Part shown: piece by piece, positions 10,194-19,046 of the stretch
Numbering within the stretch: position 1 is the first letter of the stretch
How the letters are laid out: every line of letters starts with the position of its first letter
Source: Candidatus Cloacimonadota bacterium
Lineage (GTDB): Bacteria > Cloacimonadota > Cloacimonadia > Cloacimonadales > TCS61
Length of the DNA: 43,989 nt
Reading direction: 5' to 3'
Assembly: GCA_030621085.1 (NCBI GenBank)
Contig: JAUXIJ010000020.1
Location: forward strand, 1 to 43,989
Notes under the pieces: model-generated
Seen by the model: the letters and a program-made list of their open reading frames with translations, nothing else
What the model was told of the DNA's origin: nothing
Database searches by the model: none
Made by a program: the position numbers and the translations under genes

Positions 10194-10329
10194 GTAATCC
10201 TCCTGAGTATACCAAATTTATATATTTTAAAATATTTTCCTTATGTTAAGTAAATCCTGTCAAGCGCAAAATCCTTTACAAATAAGGGGCTTCAGAATAG
10301 TTGTTATTTTTAGGTTACGGAGGTATTGT

Positions 10330-10698
10330 ATGTATAGATTGAACGTAACGTCCCAGTTCTCTTCTGCCCACAAACTGGATGGATATGAAGGGGCATGTAA
10401 AAATCTGCATGGACACAATTGGAAAGTTCGTGTTTGCATAGAATGCGAAAAGACAGATAAGATAGGAATGACGATCGATTTTGGTATCGTGAAGAAACAT
10501 TTAAACGAACTTATTGAAATATTGGATCATAGTTATCTGAACGAGCTTCCCTATTTTAAAGAACAGAACCCAACATCTGAAAATATTGCACGTTTATTCT
10601 ATAAAGAAATGAAAAAGCAAATTAATGTAGAAGGTTGCAAAGTATTCGAAGTGGAAGTATGGGAATCGGATAAGTCTTCCATGGTATATTTTGAATAA
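10330..10698 (+). CDS. queD: 6-carboxy-tetrahydropterin synthase / 6-pyruvoyl-tetrahydropterin synthase family
   Basis: This 122-residue protein is normal length for QueD, which makes 6-carboxy-tetrahydropterin from dihydroneopterin triphosphate in queuosine synthesis. The zinc ligands H14, H27 and H29 (SAHKLDGYEG, LHGHNW), catalytic C23, the D66-H67 dyad (LDHSYL) and the late Glu in EVEVWES are all present. The start is fixed by GGAGG seven bases upstream; reading further upstream adds about 29 residues that are not conserved. No other queuosine genes are next to it. A GxxExxY gene begins within 30 bases of its stop. Confidence 0.9.
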   Translation: MYRLNVTSQFSSAHKLDGYEGACKNLHGHNWKVRVCIECEKTDKIGMTIDFGIVKKHLNELIEILDHSYLNELPYFKEQNPTSENIARLFYKEMKKQINVEGCKVFEVEVWESDKSSMVYFE

Positions 10699-10700
10699 TA

Positions 10701-10726
10701 GCCATCAAGGCACAGAGAGCACAGAG
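10701..10726 (+). repeat. Left CACAGAG repeat bounding the GxxExxY gene
   Basis: GCCATCAAGG followed by two CACAGAG-like units ends exactly at the start codon of the GxxExxY gene. Its reverse complement matches 19 of 26 bases of the repeat at 11230-11255, so the two form an imperfect inverted pair around the gene. Confidence 0.7.
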
Positions 10727-11107
10727 ATGAGATCAATTGATGATTTAAATGAGTTAACAAAAAAAATCATCGGGTGTGCAATAGAAGTACATCGTCAACT
10801 TGGCCCGGGTTTGTTGGAAAGCATTTATGAAAAAGCTCTTTGCATTGAATTATCCCTTATCGGATTAAAATTTGAAAACCAGAAAAGTATCATCATAAAA
10901 TATAAAAATAATAAAATTGGTGAATTCAGAATTGATCTTCTGGTTGAAAATAGTATTGTTTTGGAATTAAAAAGTGTTGAGAGATTTGATCCTGTTTTTG
11001 AAGCTCAATTGTTAAGTTATATGAAATTAGGAAATTACAAACTTGGATTATTGATCAACTTTAATAACCATCTCTTAAAAGACGGAATTAAAAGAATAAT
11101 TTTATGA
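10727..11107 (+). CDS. GxxExxY family protein (PD-(D/E)XK nuclease-like)
   Basis: This 126-residue protein has the family signature in GCAIEVHRQLGPGLLESIYE and a nuclease-like core with FRIDLLVENSIVLELKS, where D, E and K are placed as in PD-(D/E)XK enzymes. The biological role of GxxExxY proteins is not established; they occur scattered through environmental bacteria. The start codon lies directly after a CACAGAG repeat. Two inverted copies of this repeat lie downstream at 11184 and 11230, before engB. A start four codons into the upstream open frame (TTG 10691) is possible but would overlap queD. Confidence 0.88.
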   Translation: MRSIDDLNELTKKIIGCAIEVHRQLGPGLLESIYEKALCIELSLIGLKFENQKSIIIKYKNNKIGEFRIDLLVENSIVLELKSVERFDPVFEAQLLSYMKLGNYKLGLLINFNNHLLKDGIKRIIL

Positions 11108-11183
11108 GATAAGTCACAGTGAAATGGAAAGTAATTATAAAAATAAACCGTTGGAAATATTGAATGAAAAAGACAACAATTTA

Positions 11184-11210
11184 CTCTGTGTTCTCAGTGT
11201 CTTTGTGGCA
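11184..11210 (+). repeat. Right CACAGAG-family repeat, copy 1
   Basis: A CTCTGTG ... TTTGTGGCA unit of 27 bases matches the copy at 11230-11256 at 22 positions and is inverted with respect to the left copy at 10701. Confidence 0.7.
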
Positions 11211-11229
11211 AAAAAAAGGCATGAAAAAA

Positions 11230-11256
11230 CTCTGTGTCCTCTGAGACTCTGTGGCA
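11230..11256 (+). repeat. Right CACAGAG-family repeat, copy 2
   Basis: This second 27-base CTCTGTG ... CTGTGGCA unit ends eight bases before engB. It occupies the place where a ribosome site would be expected for engB. Confidence 0.7.
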
Positions 11257-11263
11257 AATAAGT

Positions 11264-11872
11264 ATGATGAGAATAGTCGAATCAAAATTCATTAAGAGTG
11301 CGGTAAAGCCAGATGGTTATCCTGCTTCTCCTTATGCTGATATTGCTTTTGTGGGAAAATCGAACGTAGGTAAATCTTCGCTGATAAACACCCTTTTAAA
11401 TAGGAAAGCAATTGCCAAGGTTAGTAGAACGCCAGGTAAAACACGGCTTATCAATTTTTTTGAAATACATTTCAAAACAGAAGAAAATAAAGATGGATTT
11501 GTAAATTTTGTCGATTTGCCGGGCTATGGTTATGCCAAAGTAAGTAAAACTGAACGCACAGCCTGGAAAAAAATGATACAGAATTATTTCGAACATCGTA
11601 TGAGTTTGAAAGGCATAATTGCTTTGGTTGATATTCGGCACAGTGCTGATCCTAAAGATATTGTAATGTTGAAAATGCTGCAAGATGAAGATATCCCGTT
11701 TATTGTGATTGCTACAAAATCCGACAAAATTGCAAAATCAAAACTTCCTGCCTGTTTAGAAAAACTTTCTGCCGGGCTGGAAGTAAATAATAAAAACATC
11801 TATTCTTTTTCATCCCTCAAGAAAACAGGTATAGAAGACATATTGAATTGGATAGACAATCAAATATTGTGA
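11264..11872 (+). CDS. engB: Ribosome biogenesis GTP-binding protein EngB/YsxC
   Basis: This 202-residue GTPase has the usual length and G motifs: G1 GKSNVGKSS, G2 Thr in RTPGKT, G3 DLPGYG, G4 TKSD. EngB helps assemble the large ribosomal subunit in the cytoplasm. Two adjacent ATG codons (11264 and 11267) are possible starts; both give the normal N-terminus RIVESKFIKSA. No good Shine-Dalgarno sequence is visible because the inverted CACAGAG repeat lies immediately upstream, so the repeat unit may have separated the gene from its original leader. Confidence 0.93.
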   Translation: MMRIVESKFIKSAVKPDGYPASPYADIAFVGKSNVGKSSLINTLLNRKAIAKVSRTPGKTRLINFFEIHFKTEENKDGFVNFVDLPGYGYAKVSKTERTAWKKMIQNYFEHRMSLKGIIALVDIRHSADPKDIVMLKMLQDEDIPFIVIATKSDKIAKSKLPACLEKLSAGLEVNNKNIYSFSSLKKTGIEDILNWIDNQIL

Positions 11873-11946
11873 TTTTTGTTTGACATCATTTTCTACTTAT
11901 TTTTTTTCAAAGAAGATTTTATATGGAAATTATGGGGAATAAATAA

Positions 11947-13806
11947 ATGTTAGATAAAATTAAGTCGCCGAAAGATGTCAGAAAGCTTTCTGTAACTGAG
12001 CTCAAACTGTTGGCTGAAGTTGTTCGTAAAAGAATAATAGAGGTCACGGCCAAAAACGGCGGGCATGTTGCCCCCAGTTTAGGTGCCACTGATCTTACAA
12101 TAGCTCTCCTCAAAATATTCGATCCCCTGCAAGACCGGATAGTGTGGGATGTGGGACATCAATCTTATGCTTACAAAATCTTAACCGAGCGGAATGATCG
12201 GTTCGATACACTTCGCCAGCTTAATGGAATCAGCGGATTCAACAATATCTTTGAAAGTAAATATGATGCTTATGGCGTGGGACATTCCAGTACATCCATT
12301 TCTGCAGCATTGGGCATAACGGTAGCTAAAGAAATTAAGAAAGAAAAAGGAAGAACCATTGCCATCATTGGAGATGGAGCTCTCACGGGAGGTATGTCCT
12401 TTGAAGCAATGAATCATGCCGGGCACCTGCAGAAAGATATGATCATTATCCTGAACGATAATAATATGTCTATCTCAAAAAACGTAGGAGCTTTGCAGGC
12501 TTACCTTACCAATATCCTTGTTAGCCGTTCTTACAATGTACTGAAAAATGCTATCTGGGATTTTGTGCAGCATATGCCCAACCGTATTCGCAGACGTATG
12601 ATATTAAGTGCCAGGAAAATCGAAGAAAACATAATCAATTCGCTTGCTCCCAACATAATTTTTGAAGATCTTGGTTTCAGATATGTTGGTCCCATCGATG
12701 GTCATGATATTGCACGTATGGTTCGTCTTTTTAATAAAGTTATTAAGAATATGATCGGTCCGGTTTTTGTGCATGTTGTTACAAAAAAGGGTAAAGGATA
12801 TGAACATGCCGAGGAGGATGCTCCCCGTTTCCACGGTTTAGGACCTTATGAAATTGAATCCGGAAAATGTGTAGGAGAAAAGACAGCCTCTTATTCAAAA
12901 ATTTTTGGTGACACCCTCTGTGAAATTGCAGCAAACAATAAATACGTTATTGCTATAACTGCAGCTATGACCGACGGAACCGGATTAACCGATTTCGCTG
13001 AAAAATTTCCGGAGAGATTTTTTGATGTTGGAATTGCAGAGCAGCACGCCGTAACTTTTGCAGGAGGTCTGGCTGTTCAGGGATTGAAACCTTTTGTAGC
13101 TATCTATTCCACTTTCCTGCAACGAGCTCTGGATCAGGTGATCCATGATATTGCTTTGCAAAAGTTACCAGTTGTGTTCTGCTTGGACAGAGCAGGCTTG
13201 GTGGGCGAAGACGGTGCTACTCATCACGGTGCTTTTGATCTTTCTTATTTGAATTTGATACCCGATCTGATTATTATGGCTCCTGCCGATGCAGGCGAAT
13301 TTAAAGCAATGTTGCAATTTGCATCAACTTATAAAGACGGACCTATTGCTATCCGCTATCCGCGTGGTTCTGCAAAACTCTGTGAAAAAGAAACCTCACC
13401 TCTTGAAATTGGCAAATATAATGTACGGCAAAAAGGAAAAAACATCGCCATTCTGGGAATAGGAAAAGCCTTTGAAGATGCAGAGAAAATTTTCGAAAAG
13501 ATCAAGCAGGATTTTCCAGAACTAAAGCCCTATCTTATCAATCCCCGCTTTATGAAACCTGTGGATAATATGCTTCTGGATGAACTGAAGAAAAAAGTAA
13601 AAACCATTTTCACAATAGAAGAAAACAGCCTTATCGGCGGTTTTGGTGATGTAATTAAAAGACATTTCATTAATACTCAAGTAGAAATTCATTCCTTTGG
13701 CATTCCGGATAGGTTTGTTCCTCATGGCAATACAAACGAATTGAAAGATCTTATCGAGGTAAGCACCGACCAGATCTACAAAAAAATAAAAAATCTCCTG
13801 AAATAG
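11947..13806 (+). CDS. dxs: 1-deoxy-D-xylulose-5-phosphate synthase
   Basis: DXS joins pyruvate and glyceraldehyde 3-phosphate using thiamine diphosphate, the first step of the MEP isoprenoid pathway. At 619 residues it is full length. Visible features are the thiamine-binding segment GDGALTGGMSFEAMN, HDIARMVRLF, the pyrimidine domain motif GIAEQHAVTFAGGLA, and LDRAGLVGEDGATHHG, followed by the C-terminal transketolase domain (EENSLIGGFG). It begins 74 bases after engB and is followed three bases later by mnmE, probably in one transcript. Confidence 0.96.
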   Translation: MLDKIKSPKDVRKLSVTELKLLAEVVRKRIIEVTAKNGGHVAPSLGATDLTIALLKIFDPLQDRIVWDVGHQSYAYKILTERNDRFDTLRQLNGISGFNNIFESKYDAYGVGHSSTSISAALGITVAKEIKKEKGRTIAIIGDGALTGGMSFEAMNHAGHLQKDMIIILNDNNMSISKNVGALQAYLTNILVSRSYNVLKNAIWDFVQHMPNRIRRRMILSARKIEENIINSLAPNIIFEDLGFRYVGPIDGHDIARMVRLFNKVIKNMIGPVFVHVVTKKGKGYEHAEEDAPRFHGLGPYEIESGKCVGEKTASYSKIFGDTLCEIAANNKYVIAITAAMTDGTGLTDFAEKFPERFFDVGIAEQHAVTFAGGLAVQGLKPFVAIYSTFLQRALDQVIHDIALQKLPVVFCLDRAGLVGEDGATHHGAFDLSYLNLIPDLIIMAPADAGEFKAMLQFASTYKDGPIAIRYPRGSAKLCEKETSPLEIGKYNVRQKGKNIAILGIGKAFEDAEKIFEKIKQDFPELKPYLINPRFMKPVDNMLLDELKKKVKTIFTIEENSLIGGFGDVIKRHFINTQVEIHSFGIPDRFVPHGNTNELKDLIEVSTDQIYKKIKNLLK

Positions 13807-13809
13807 ATC

Positions 13810-15165
13810 ATGGAATATAAAGACGACACCATCTCGGCTATTTCCACACCTGCGGGAGTTGGCGGGATTTCAGTTATTCGTGTAAGTGGCACTAAAGCAA
13901 TCGAAGTTGTTGATAGCATTTTCCACAGCAAAAAATCACTTCAAGATATTCCTTCCCATAAAGCTGTTTTCGGTCGTATCTTATGCGAAAATGAACTTAT
14001 CGATGAAGTTGTAGTTACCGTTTTTATAGCACCACACAGTTATACAGGTGAAGATGTTGTAGAAATTTCCTGCCATGGAAGCACATTTATAACGAATCGA
14101 ATTTTAGAAATTCTTCTGCGGAAGACCCGTCTTGCCGATCCCGGTGAATTTACTCAGAGAGCTTTTCTGAACGACCGCATTGGACTAACTCAGGCAGAAG
14201 CCGTGGGTGATCTTATAAATGCAAAAACAAGAATATCTCACCTGGCTGCTCTTCAACAATATGAAGGAAGCTTGCGGCACAGAATTGAAAAACTGCTCGA
14301 TAAAATAACTGAATACCGCACACTTCTGGAATTGGAAATTGATTTCCCGGAACAGGGATTAGAAGAACTGGATAAAAAGAATTTAGCAGAAAAGTTGAAG
14401 ATTCTTCTGCAAGAACTGGAACAATTAGCAAAGACCGGAAATGAAGGAATAATCTTGAAAGACGGACTAAAGGTTAGCCTGGTAGGTGCACCAAATGTGG
14501 GAAAATCCAGTATTTTTAACGTTTTCCTGAAAACGGAAAGAGCAATTGTTACTCCACATCCCGGCACCACGCGTGATTACCTGGAAGAAGCTATTTCATT
14601 GAATGGTTATCTGATCAGGTTCTTCGATACAGCCGGAATTCGTGATACTTCCGATGACATCGAAAAAATTGGTATTCAGCGCTCATATGAAATAATTAAA
14701 GAATCTCATAAAGTTCTTTTTATAATCGATGGAAAAAAAAACCTGAAAGAATATAAAAAACTTGAGAAATTAGTTGAACCGGAAAGAATAATAAAAGTCC
14801 TGAATAAAGTCGATCTTCTGAATAAGAATGAGATTGAAACCTTCAAAGAAAATGATTATATTCCCTGCTCAACGATCCAAAAAAACGGATTACAAAAATT
14901 GAAGGAAGTACTTCTACGCGATATCGAGATATCTGAAGATGAGCTTCACTGTGGCATCTTGACCAACACCCGCCAGATAGCTGCTGTGAAACGGGCAGCT
15001 GGATCAATTAAAAAAGCGTTGAGTTCCCTATGTAGCGATATGGGTTTGGAATTTACTGCTTTCGATCTGAAAGAAGCCAGTACTGCATTGGAAGAAATAA
15101 CAGGCAAAATAACTACCGACGATATTTTAAATCAGATCTTTGAAAATTTCTGCATCGGGAAGTAA
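13810..15165 (+). CDS. mnmE: tRNA modification GTPase MnmE
   Basis: MnmE works with MnmG to place the carboxymethylaminomethyl group on wobble uridine 34 of tRNAs. The 451 residues show the N-terminal folate-binding domain (TISAISTPAGVGGISVIRVSG), a helical domain, an inserted GTPase with G1 GAPNVGKSS, G3 DTAGIRDT, G4 NKVD, and the essential C-terminal CIGK motif, so it is complete. It starts three bases after dxs. The modification enzyme gene mnmD lies 6 kb downstream, acting in the same pathway. Confidence 0.97.
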   Translation: MEYKDDTISAISTPAGVGGISVIRVSGTKAIEVVDSIFHSKKSLQDIPSHKAVFGRILCENELIDEVVVTVFIAPHSYTGEDVVEISCHGSTFITNRILEILLRKTRLADPGEFTQRAFLNDRIGLTQAEAVGDLINAKTRISHLAALQQYEGSLRHRIEKLLDKITEYRTLLELEIDFPEQGLEELDKKNLAEKLKILLQELEQLAKTGNEGIILKDGLKVSLVGAPNVGKSSIFNVFLKTERAIVTPHPGTTRDYLEEAISLNGYLIRFFDTAGIRDTSDDIEKIGIQRSYEIIKESHKVLFIIDGKKNLKEYKKLEKLVEPERIIKVLNKVDLLNKNEIETFKENDYIPCSTIQKNGLQKLKEVLLRDIEISEDELHCGILTNTRQIAAVKRAAGSIKKALSSLCSDMGLEFTAFDLKEASTALEEITGKITTDDILNQIFENFCIGK

Positions 15166-15199
15166 AATAGAAATGAAGGATTAGAATGAAATTTCACGG

Positions 15200-15231
15200 T
15201 TTGCAAAATTGCGGACCGTAAATTTGCGTAC
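15200..15231 (+). repeat. Palindromic CGGACCG repeat, copy 1
   Basis: A 32-base unit that matches the copy at 15321-15352 at 28 positions. The core CGGACCG is flanked by arms that are nearly symmetric (GCAAAATTG against AAATTTGC), so each copy could bind a dimeric protein or form a hairpin. Confidence 0.75.
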
Positions 15232-15320
15232 CAAAATAGTTTGTATTTTAGCATGAAGAATATAATCATATTATCTTCCAACCTCATCAATCTAAAAAAG
15301 ATATTGACATATAATATCAG

Positions 15321-15352
15321 TTTGTAAAAATACGGACCGTAAAATTGCGTAC
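15321..15352 (+). repeat. Palindromic CGGACCG repeat, copy 2
   Basis: This second copy, 121 bases after the first, ends directly before the GGAGGA ribosome site of the ATPase gene, a position fit for an operator or an element boundary. Confidence 0.75.
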
Positions 15353-15362
15353 TGGAGGAAGT

Positions 15363-16484
15363 ATGGTCAATCCGTTCCAATTTGGGAAAGTAGTTCGGGA
15401 TAAACAGTTCTGTAATCGCCAGAGAGAACTTCATGATTTGATTTCTGCTATCAAGAGCGGAAACTCTCTTTGGTTATATTCACCACGCCGATTTGGAAAG
15501 ACATCTTTGGTTGTAAATGCCTTTTCCGGTATACAAAATGTAAAAACTGTCTATTTCGATCTTTTCAACATCCGTGATACTAGAGAATTTGCGATAAAAT
15601 ATCTCAATGTTTTAACTCATGAATTATTCACCAGGAAATACAGTTTAACTTCTATCCTGAAAAAGTTATCCACTTATTTGAAAAACATAACTCCAACAGT
15701 ATCATTGGATGCAATAGGCAATCCTTCAATTGGTATAGAGGTCAAACCAAAAGAACTGCAACAAACTATTGAGTCAATTCTGGAGTTGCCGCAAAAGCTG
15801 AATTACCCAAAACCTATCTGTATCGCTTTCGACGAATTCCAGGAAGTTGAACGATTAGATCCTTTCCTGAAAAATATTATGCGTTCGGTTTTTCAGCATC
15901 AGCAAAATGTGAGTTACATTTTTCTGGGAAGTAAAGAATCGCTGATGAATGCAATTTTTTCCGAGGTAAAATCTCCTTTTTTCCAGTTTGGTGACAAAAT
16001 GAATCTTGATCCTATTTCCAATTCTGATCTAACTTCCTACATCAAATTGATGTTCAATGAGACAAAATTACCGATCCAGAACAGCACCATTGAAAATATT
16101 CTGCAGCTCAGTGAATGTCATCCACATTACACACAATATGCAGCTTATGTTGCGTGGGATTTAATTTTTCAAGATATTCCTCAGAATGATAACTTCAAAG
16201 ATATATGGCTTTCACGTATAATTGAAAGTCAGTCTGATGCATTCCGCACAATTTATGAGCAATTAAATGCAAATCAGAGAAAAATTGTATACGCTATCAG
16301 CGATTTGGATGGTCAGAGTATCCTGTCAAACGATACGATGATCAAATATGACCTTCCCCCGAAATCTACCATCAATACTGCTCTTAATAGTCTGTTGCAG
16401 AAAACTCTGATCCTGAGGTCGAATGGTTCATATAAATTTGAAAACCCGATTTTCAAAATTTGGATAAATAAATTGTATGATTAA
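15363..16484 (+). CDS. AAA+ ATPase of the archaeal-type (PF01637-like) family with C-terminal winged helix
   Basis: The 373-residue protein starts VNPFQFGKVV, with P-loop SPRRFGKTSL and Walker B ICIAFDEFQEV, then a lid region and a C-terminal helix-turn-helix stretch (about 300-373, NQRKIVYAISDLDGQ onward). It looks like the dispersed STAND/AAA ATPases common in Bacteroidota-like and archaeal genomes, whose role is mostly unknown; some are linked to mobile elements. The start is set by GGAGGA four bases before ATG 15363. Two palindromic repeats sit upstream. It splits mnmE from pgi, two genes with no relation to it, which fits an insertion. Confidence 0.8.
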   Translation: MVNPFQFGKVVRDKQFCNRQRELHDLISAIKSGNSLWLYSPRRFGKTSLVVNAFSGIQNVKTVYFDLFNIRDTREFAIKYLNVLTHELFTRKYSLTSILKKLSTYLKNITPTVSLDAIGNPSIGIEVKPKELQQTIESILELPQKLNYPKPICIAFDEFQEVERLDPFLKNIMRSVFQHQQNVSYIFLGSKESLMNAIFSEVKSPFFQFGDKMNLDPISNSDLTSYIKLMFNETKLPIQNSTIENILQLSECHPHYTQYAAYVAWDLIFQDIPQNDNFKDIWLSRIIESQSDAFRTIYEQLNANQRKIVYAISDLDGQSILSNDTMIKYDLPPKSTINTALNSLLQKTLILRSNGSYKFENPIFKIWINKLYD

Positions 16485-16530
16485 AAACCGTGGAGCAACC
16501 GAAAAGACTATACTGTAAAAGGAGTTCAAT

Positions 16531-19035
16531 ATGTTCTTTATCGATGATAAAATAAATCCGACACAGACCGAAACCTGGAAAAAATTGCAGGAACATTTCA
16601 AGGAAATGAAATCTGTTCAGATGAAAGATCTGTTTGAAAAAGATAAGGAGAGATTTTCGAAATTCTCCTTAACTTTTAAAGACATTCTTGTTGATTTTTC
16701 AAAGAACATTATAACTGCAAAGACATTAAAGTTACTTTTGGAATTAGTAAAAGAAATCGATTTTAAAAAATCCGTCGGACAGATGTTTTCCGGTGAAAAG
16801 ATCAATGAAACAGAGAACCGACCTGTTCTTCATACCGCACTCAGGAACCGTGGCAATAAGCCTGTTCTTGTAGACGGTATTGATGTAATGCCAAAAATAA
16901 ATGCGGTACTTCAGAAGATCGAAAATTTTTCCGATAAAATAACCACCGGGCAATGGCTCGGCTTTGCCGGTAAAGCCATCACAGACATTGTAAACATCGG
17001 TATTGGGGGTTCCAATCTGGGACCGTTAATGGCTACGGAAGCCTTGAAGGCCTACAAGAAGATCAATATTAATGTACATTTTGTTTCTAATGTGGATGGT
17101 ACGCATATCGTGGAAACACTTAAGCAACTCAATCCCGAAACAACTCTTTTTATGATTGCTTCCAAAACGTTCACTACTCAGGAAACGATGACCAATGCAC
17201 ATACAGCTCGCAAGTGGTTTTTAAATTCAGCCCAAAACGAAGATTTTATCAAACAGCATTTCATAGCCATTTCCACCAATGAAGAAGAAGTAATTAATTT
17301 CGGGATCGATCCGCAAAATATGTTTGTTTTCTGGGATTGGGTAGGTGGAAGATATTCGTTGTGGAGTGCAATCGGGCTTTCCATTGCCTGCTCTATCGGT
17401 TACGAGAATTTCATAGAACTTCTGGAAGGAGCTCATGAAATGGACATTCATTTCTATGAGACGCCATATAAAGATAACATTCCGGTTATTCTGGCTCTTA
17501 TTGGCATCTGGTATAATAATTTCTTTGCTGCAGAATCGGAAGCCATCCTTCCTTATGACCAATATCTGTATAAGTTCCCTGCTTATTTCCAACAGGGAAA
17601 TATGGAAAGTAACGGTAAATCTGTGGATAGAAATGGGAAAAAAGTAAAGTATCAAACTGGACCAATTATCTGGGGAGAACCCGGTACTGATGGGCAACAT
17701 GCCTTCTATCAGCTTATTCATCAGGGTACAAAGATGATCCCCTGCGATTTTCTGGCAGGATCCATCAGCCATAATCCTATTGGAGATCATCATCAGAAGC
17801 TACTTGCTAATTTCTTTGCTCAGACAGAAGCATTAATGAAAGGCAAAACAAAGGAAGAAGTTATGGAAGAACTGAAAGCTGCCGGTAAAACCGAGAAGGA
17901 AATAAAAAAACTGCTTCCCTTTAAAATCTTTGAAGGTAACAAACCATCCAATTCCATTCTGTATAAAAAACTCACTCCCCGCACTTTGGGAAGTTTAATC
18001 GCTATGTATGAGCACAAGATATTTGTTCAGGGCATCATCTGGAATATCTTCAGTTTCGATCAATGGGGTGTGGAACTTGGTAAAGAACTTGCAAAAAATA
18101 TCCTTTCCGAATTAGAAAATAAGCAAAAAATAAAATCACACGACTCATCCACCAAAGGATTGATCGGTACATATAAAAAAATGAGAAGAAGTGCTCCAAA
18201 AGCACATCCTTTTGACATTGAGCAGATCGTATCACCTAAATTCGATACAACCCCCGAATGGGGTCCTCCCGCGCTGGTAGAACTTCACCAGAAAATTTTA
18301 GTTGTATGTTCAAAAAGACCGCTCTCCAGCAAAGAAATAGCAGAGCACTTACATAGAACAGGAAAATCCGGAAACTTGAAACGCGCTGTTGTATCTTTGC
18401 GTACAAAGAAACTTCTTGTTTATACGATCCCGAAAAAACCCGGCAGTTCAAACCAGAAGTATCGCATAACGCGTAAAGGAATGCGGATTCTGGAACAATA
18501 CAATAAAAGAAACAGAACAATGTTAAACCAACTTCAGATAATCAAAGGAGACATTACTACCCTGAAGGTAGATGCTATAGTAAATGCAGCCAACACATCT
18601 CTGCTTGGCGGTGGTGGCGTGGATGGAGCGATACATCGTGCGGCAGGAGTGGAACTTCAGCAGGAATGCAGTAAATTAGGAGGCTGTCCTACAGGCGGGT
18701 CAAAAATAACAAAAGGTTTTCAATTACCAGCGAAATATGTGATCCATACTGTAGGTCCGGTATGGCATGGGGGAAAAAGCAAAGAAGGTGACCTTCTGGC
18801 AAGCTGCTACAGAAATAGTCTTGAGCTGGCAGTAAAAAACAATATTCACACCATTGCCTTCCCGGCTATCAGTACGGGTGTTTACCGCTTTCCAATTGAA
18901 AAAGCTGCAATGATCGCAATTCAAGAGATCAAAAATTTCTTGAATACGAATTCTATAATGCAGAAGATCATTATTGTGTGTTTTAATGATGAAATTTATC
19001 AGTCTTATCTAAAAGCCATTAAAGAGATATTTTAG
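16531..19035 (+). CDS. pgi: Glucose-6-phosphate isomerase fused to a winged-helix domain and a macro domain
   Basis: One uninterrupted 834-residue reading frame. Residues 1-553 are a full glucose-6-phosphate isomerase (glucose 6-phosphate to fructose 6-phosphate): signature [12 protein letters not shown] (271-282), E359, H390 in [11 protein letters not shown]518 in [10 protein letters not shown], and the usual ending [12 protein letters not shown]. Residues about 575-655 look like a winged helix ([20 protein letters not shown] ... [12 protein letters not shown]). Residues 664-834 are a macro domain ([29 protein letters not shown]) that would bind or hydrolyse ADP-ribose derivatives. An ATG at 18520 (codon 664) could give a separate macro protein, though no good ribosome site is seen. 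The glpK gene begins 11 bases later. Confidence 0.93.
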   Translation: MFFIDDKINPTQTETWKKLQEHFKEMKSVQMKDLFEKDKERFSKFSLTFKDILVDFSKNIITAKTLKLLLELVKEIDFKKSVGQMFSGEKINETENRPVLHTALRNRGNKPVLVDGIDVMPKINAVLQKIENFSDKITTGQWLGFAGKAITDIVNIGIGGSNLGPLMATEALKAYKKININVHFVSNVDGTHIVETLKQLNPETTLFMIASKTFTTQETMTNAHTARKWFLNSAQNEDFIKQHFIAISTNEEEVINFGIDPQNMFVFWDWVGGRYSLWSAIGLSIACSIGYENFIELLEGAHEMDIHFYETPYKDNIPVILALIGIWYNNFFAAESEAILPYDQYLYKFPAYFQQGNMESNGKSVDRNGKKVKYQTGPIIWGEPGTDGQHAFYQLIHQGTKMIPCDFLAGSISHNPIGDHHQKLLANFFAQTEALMKGKTKEEVMEELKAAGKTEKEIKKLLPFKIFEGNKPSNSILYKKLTPRTLGSLIAMYEHKIFVQGIIWNIFSFDQWGVELGKELAKNILSELENKQKIKSHDSSTKGLIGTYKKMRRSAPKAHPFDIEQIVSPKFDTTPEWGPPALVELHQKILVVCSKRPLSSKEIAEHLHRTGKSGNLKRAVVSLRTKKLLVYTIPKKPGSSNQKYRITRKGMRILEQYNKRNRTMLNQLQIIKGDITTLKVDAIVNAANTSLLGGGGVDGAIHRAAGVELQQECSKLGGCPTGGSKITKGFQLPAKYVIHTVGPVWHGGKSKEGDLLASCYRNSLELAVKNNIHTIAFPAISTGVYRFPIEKAAMIAIQEIKNFLNTNSIMQKIIIVCFNDEIYQSYLKAIKEIF

Positions 19036-19046
19036 CAGGAAGAATC

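Noticed and set aside
10200..10329. preQ1 riboswitch before queD
   Set aside because: No matching pseudoknot pattern could be drawn in the 130-base leader; only a normal ribosome site is clear.
17227..17793. Long minus-strand open frame inside pgi
   Set aside because: It is opposite a strongly conserved enzyme, its protein has no recognisable domain, and its codon pattern mirrors pgi.
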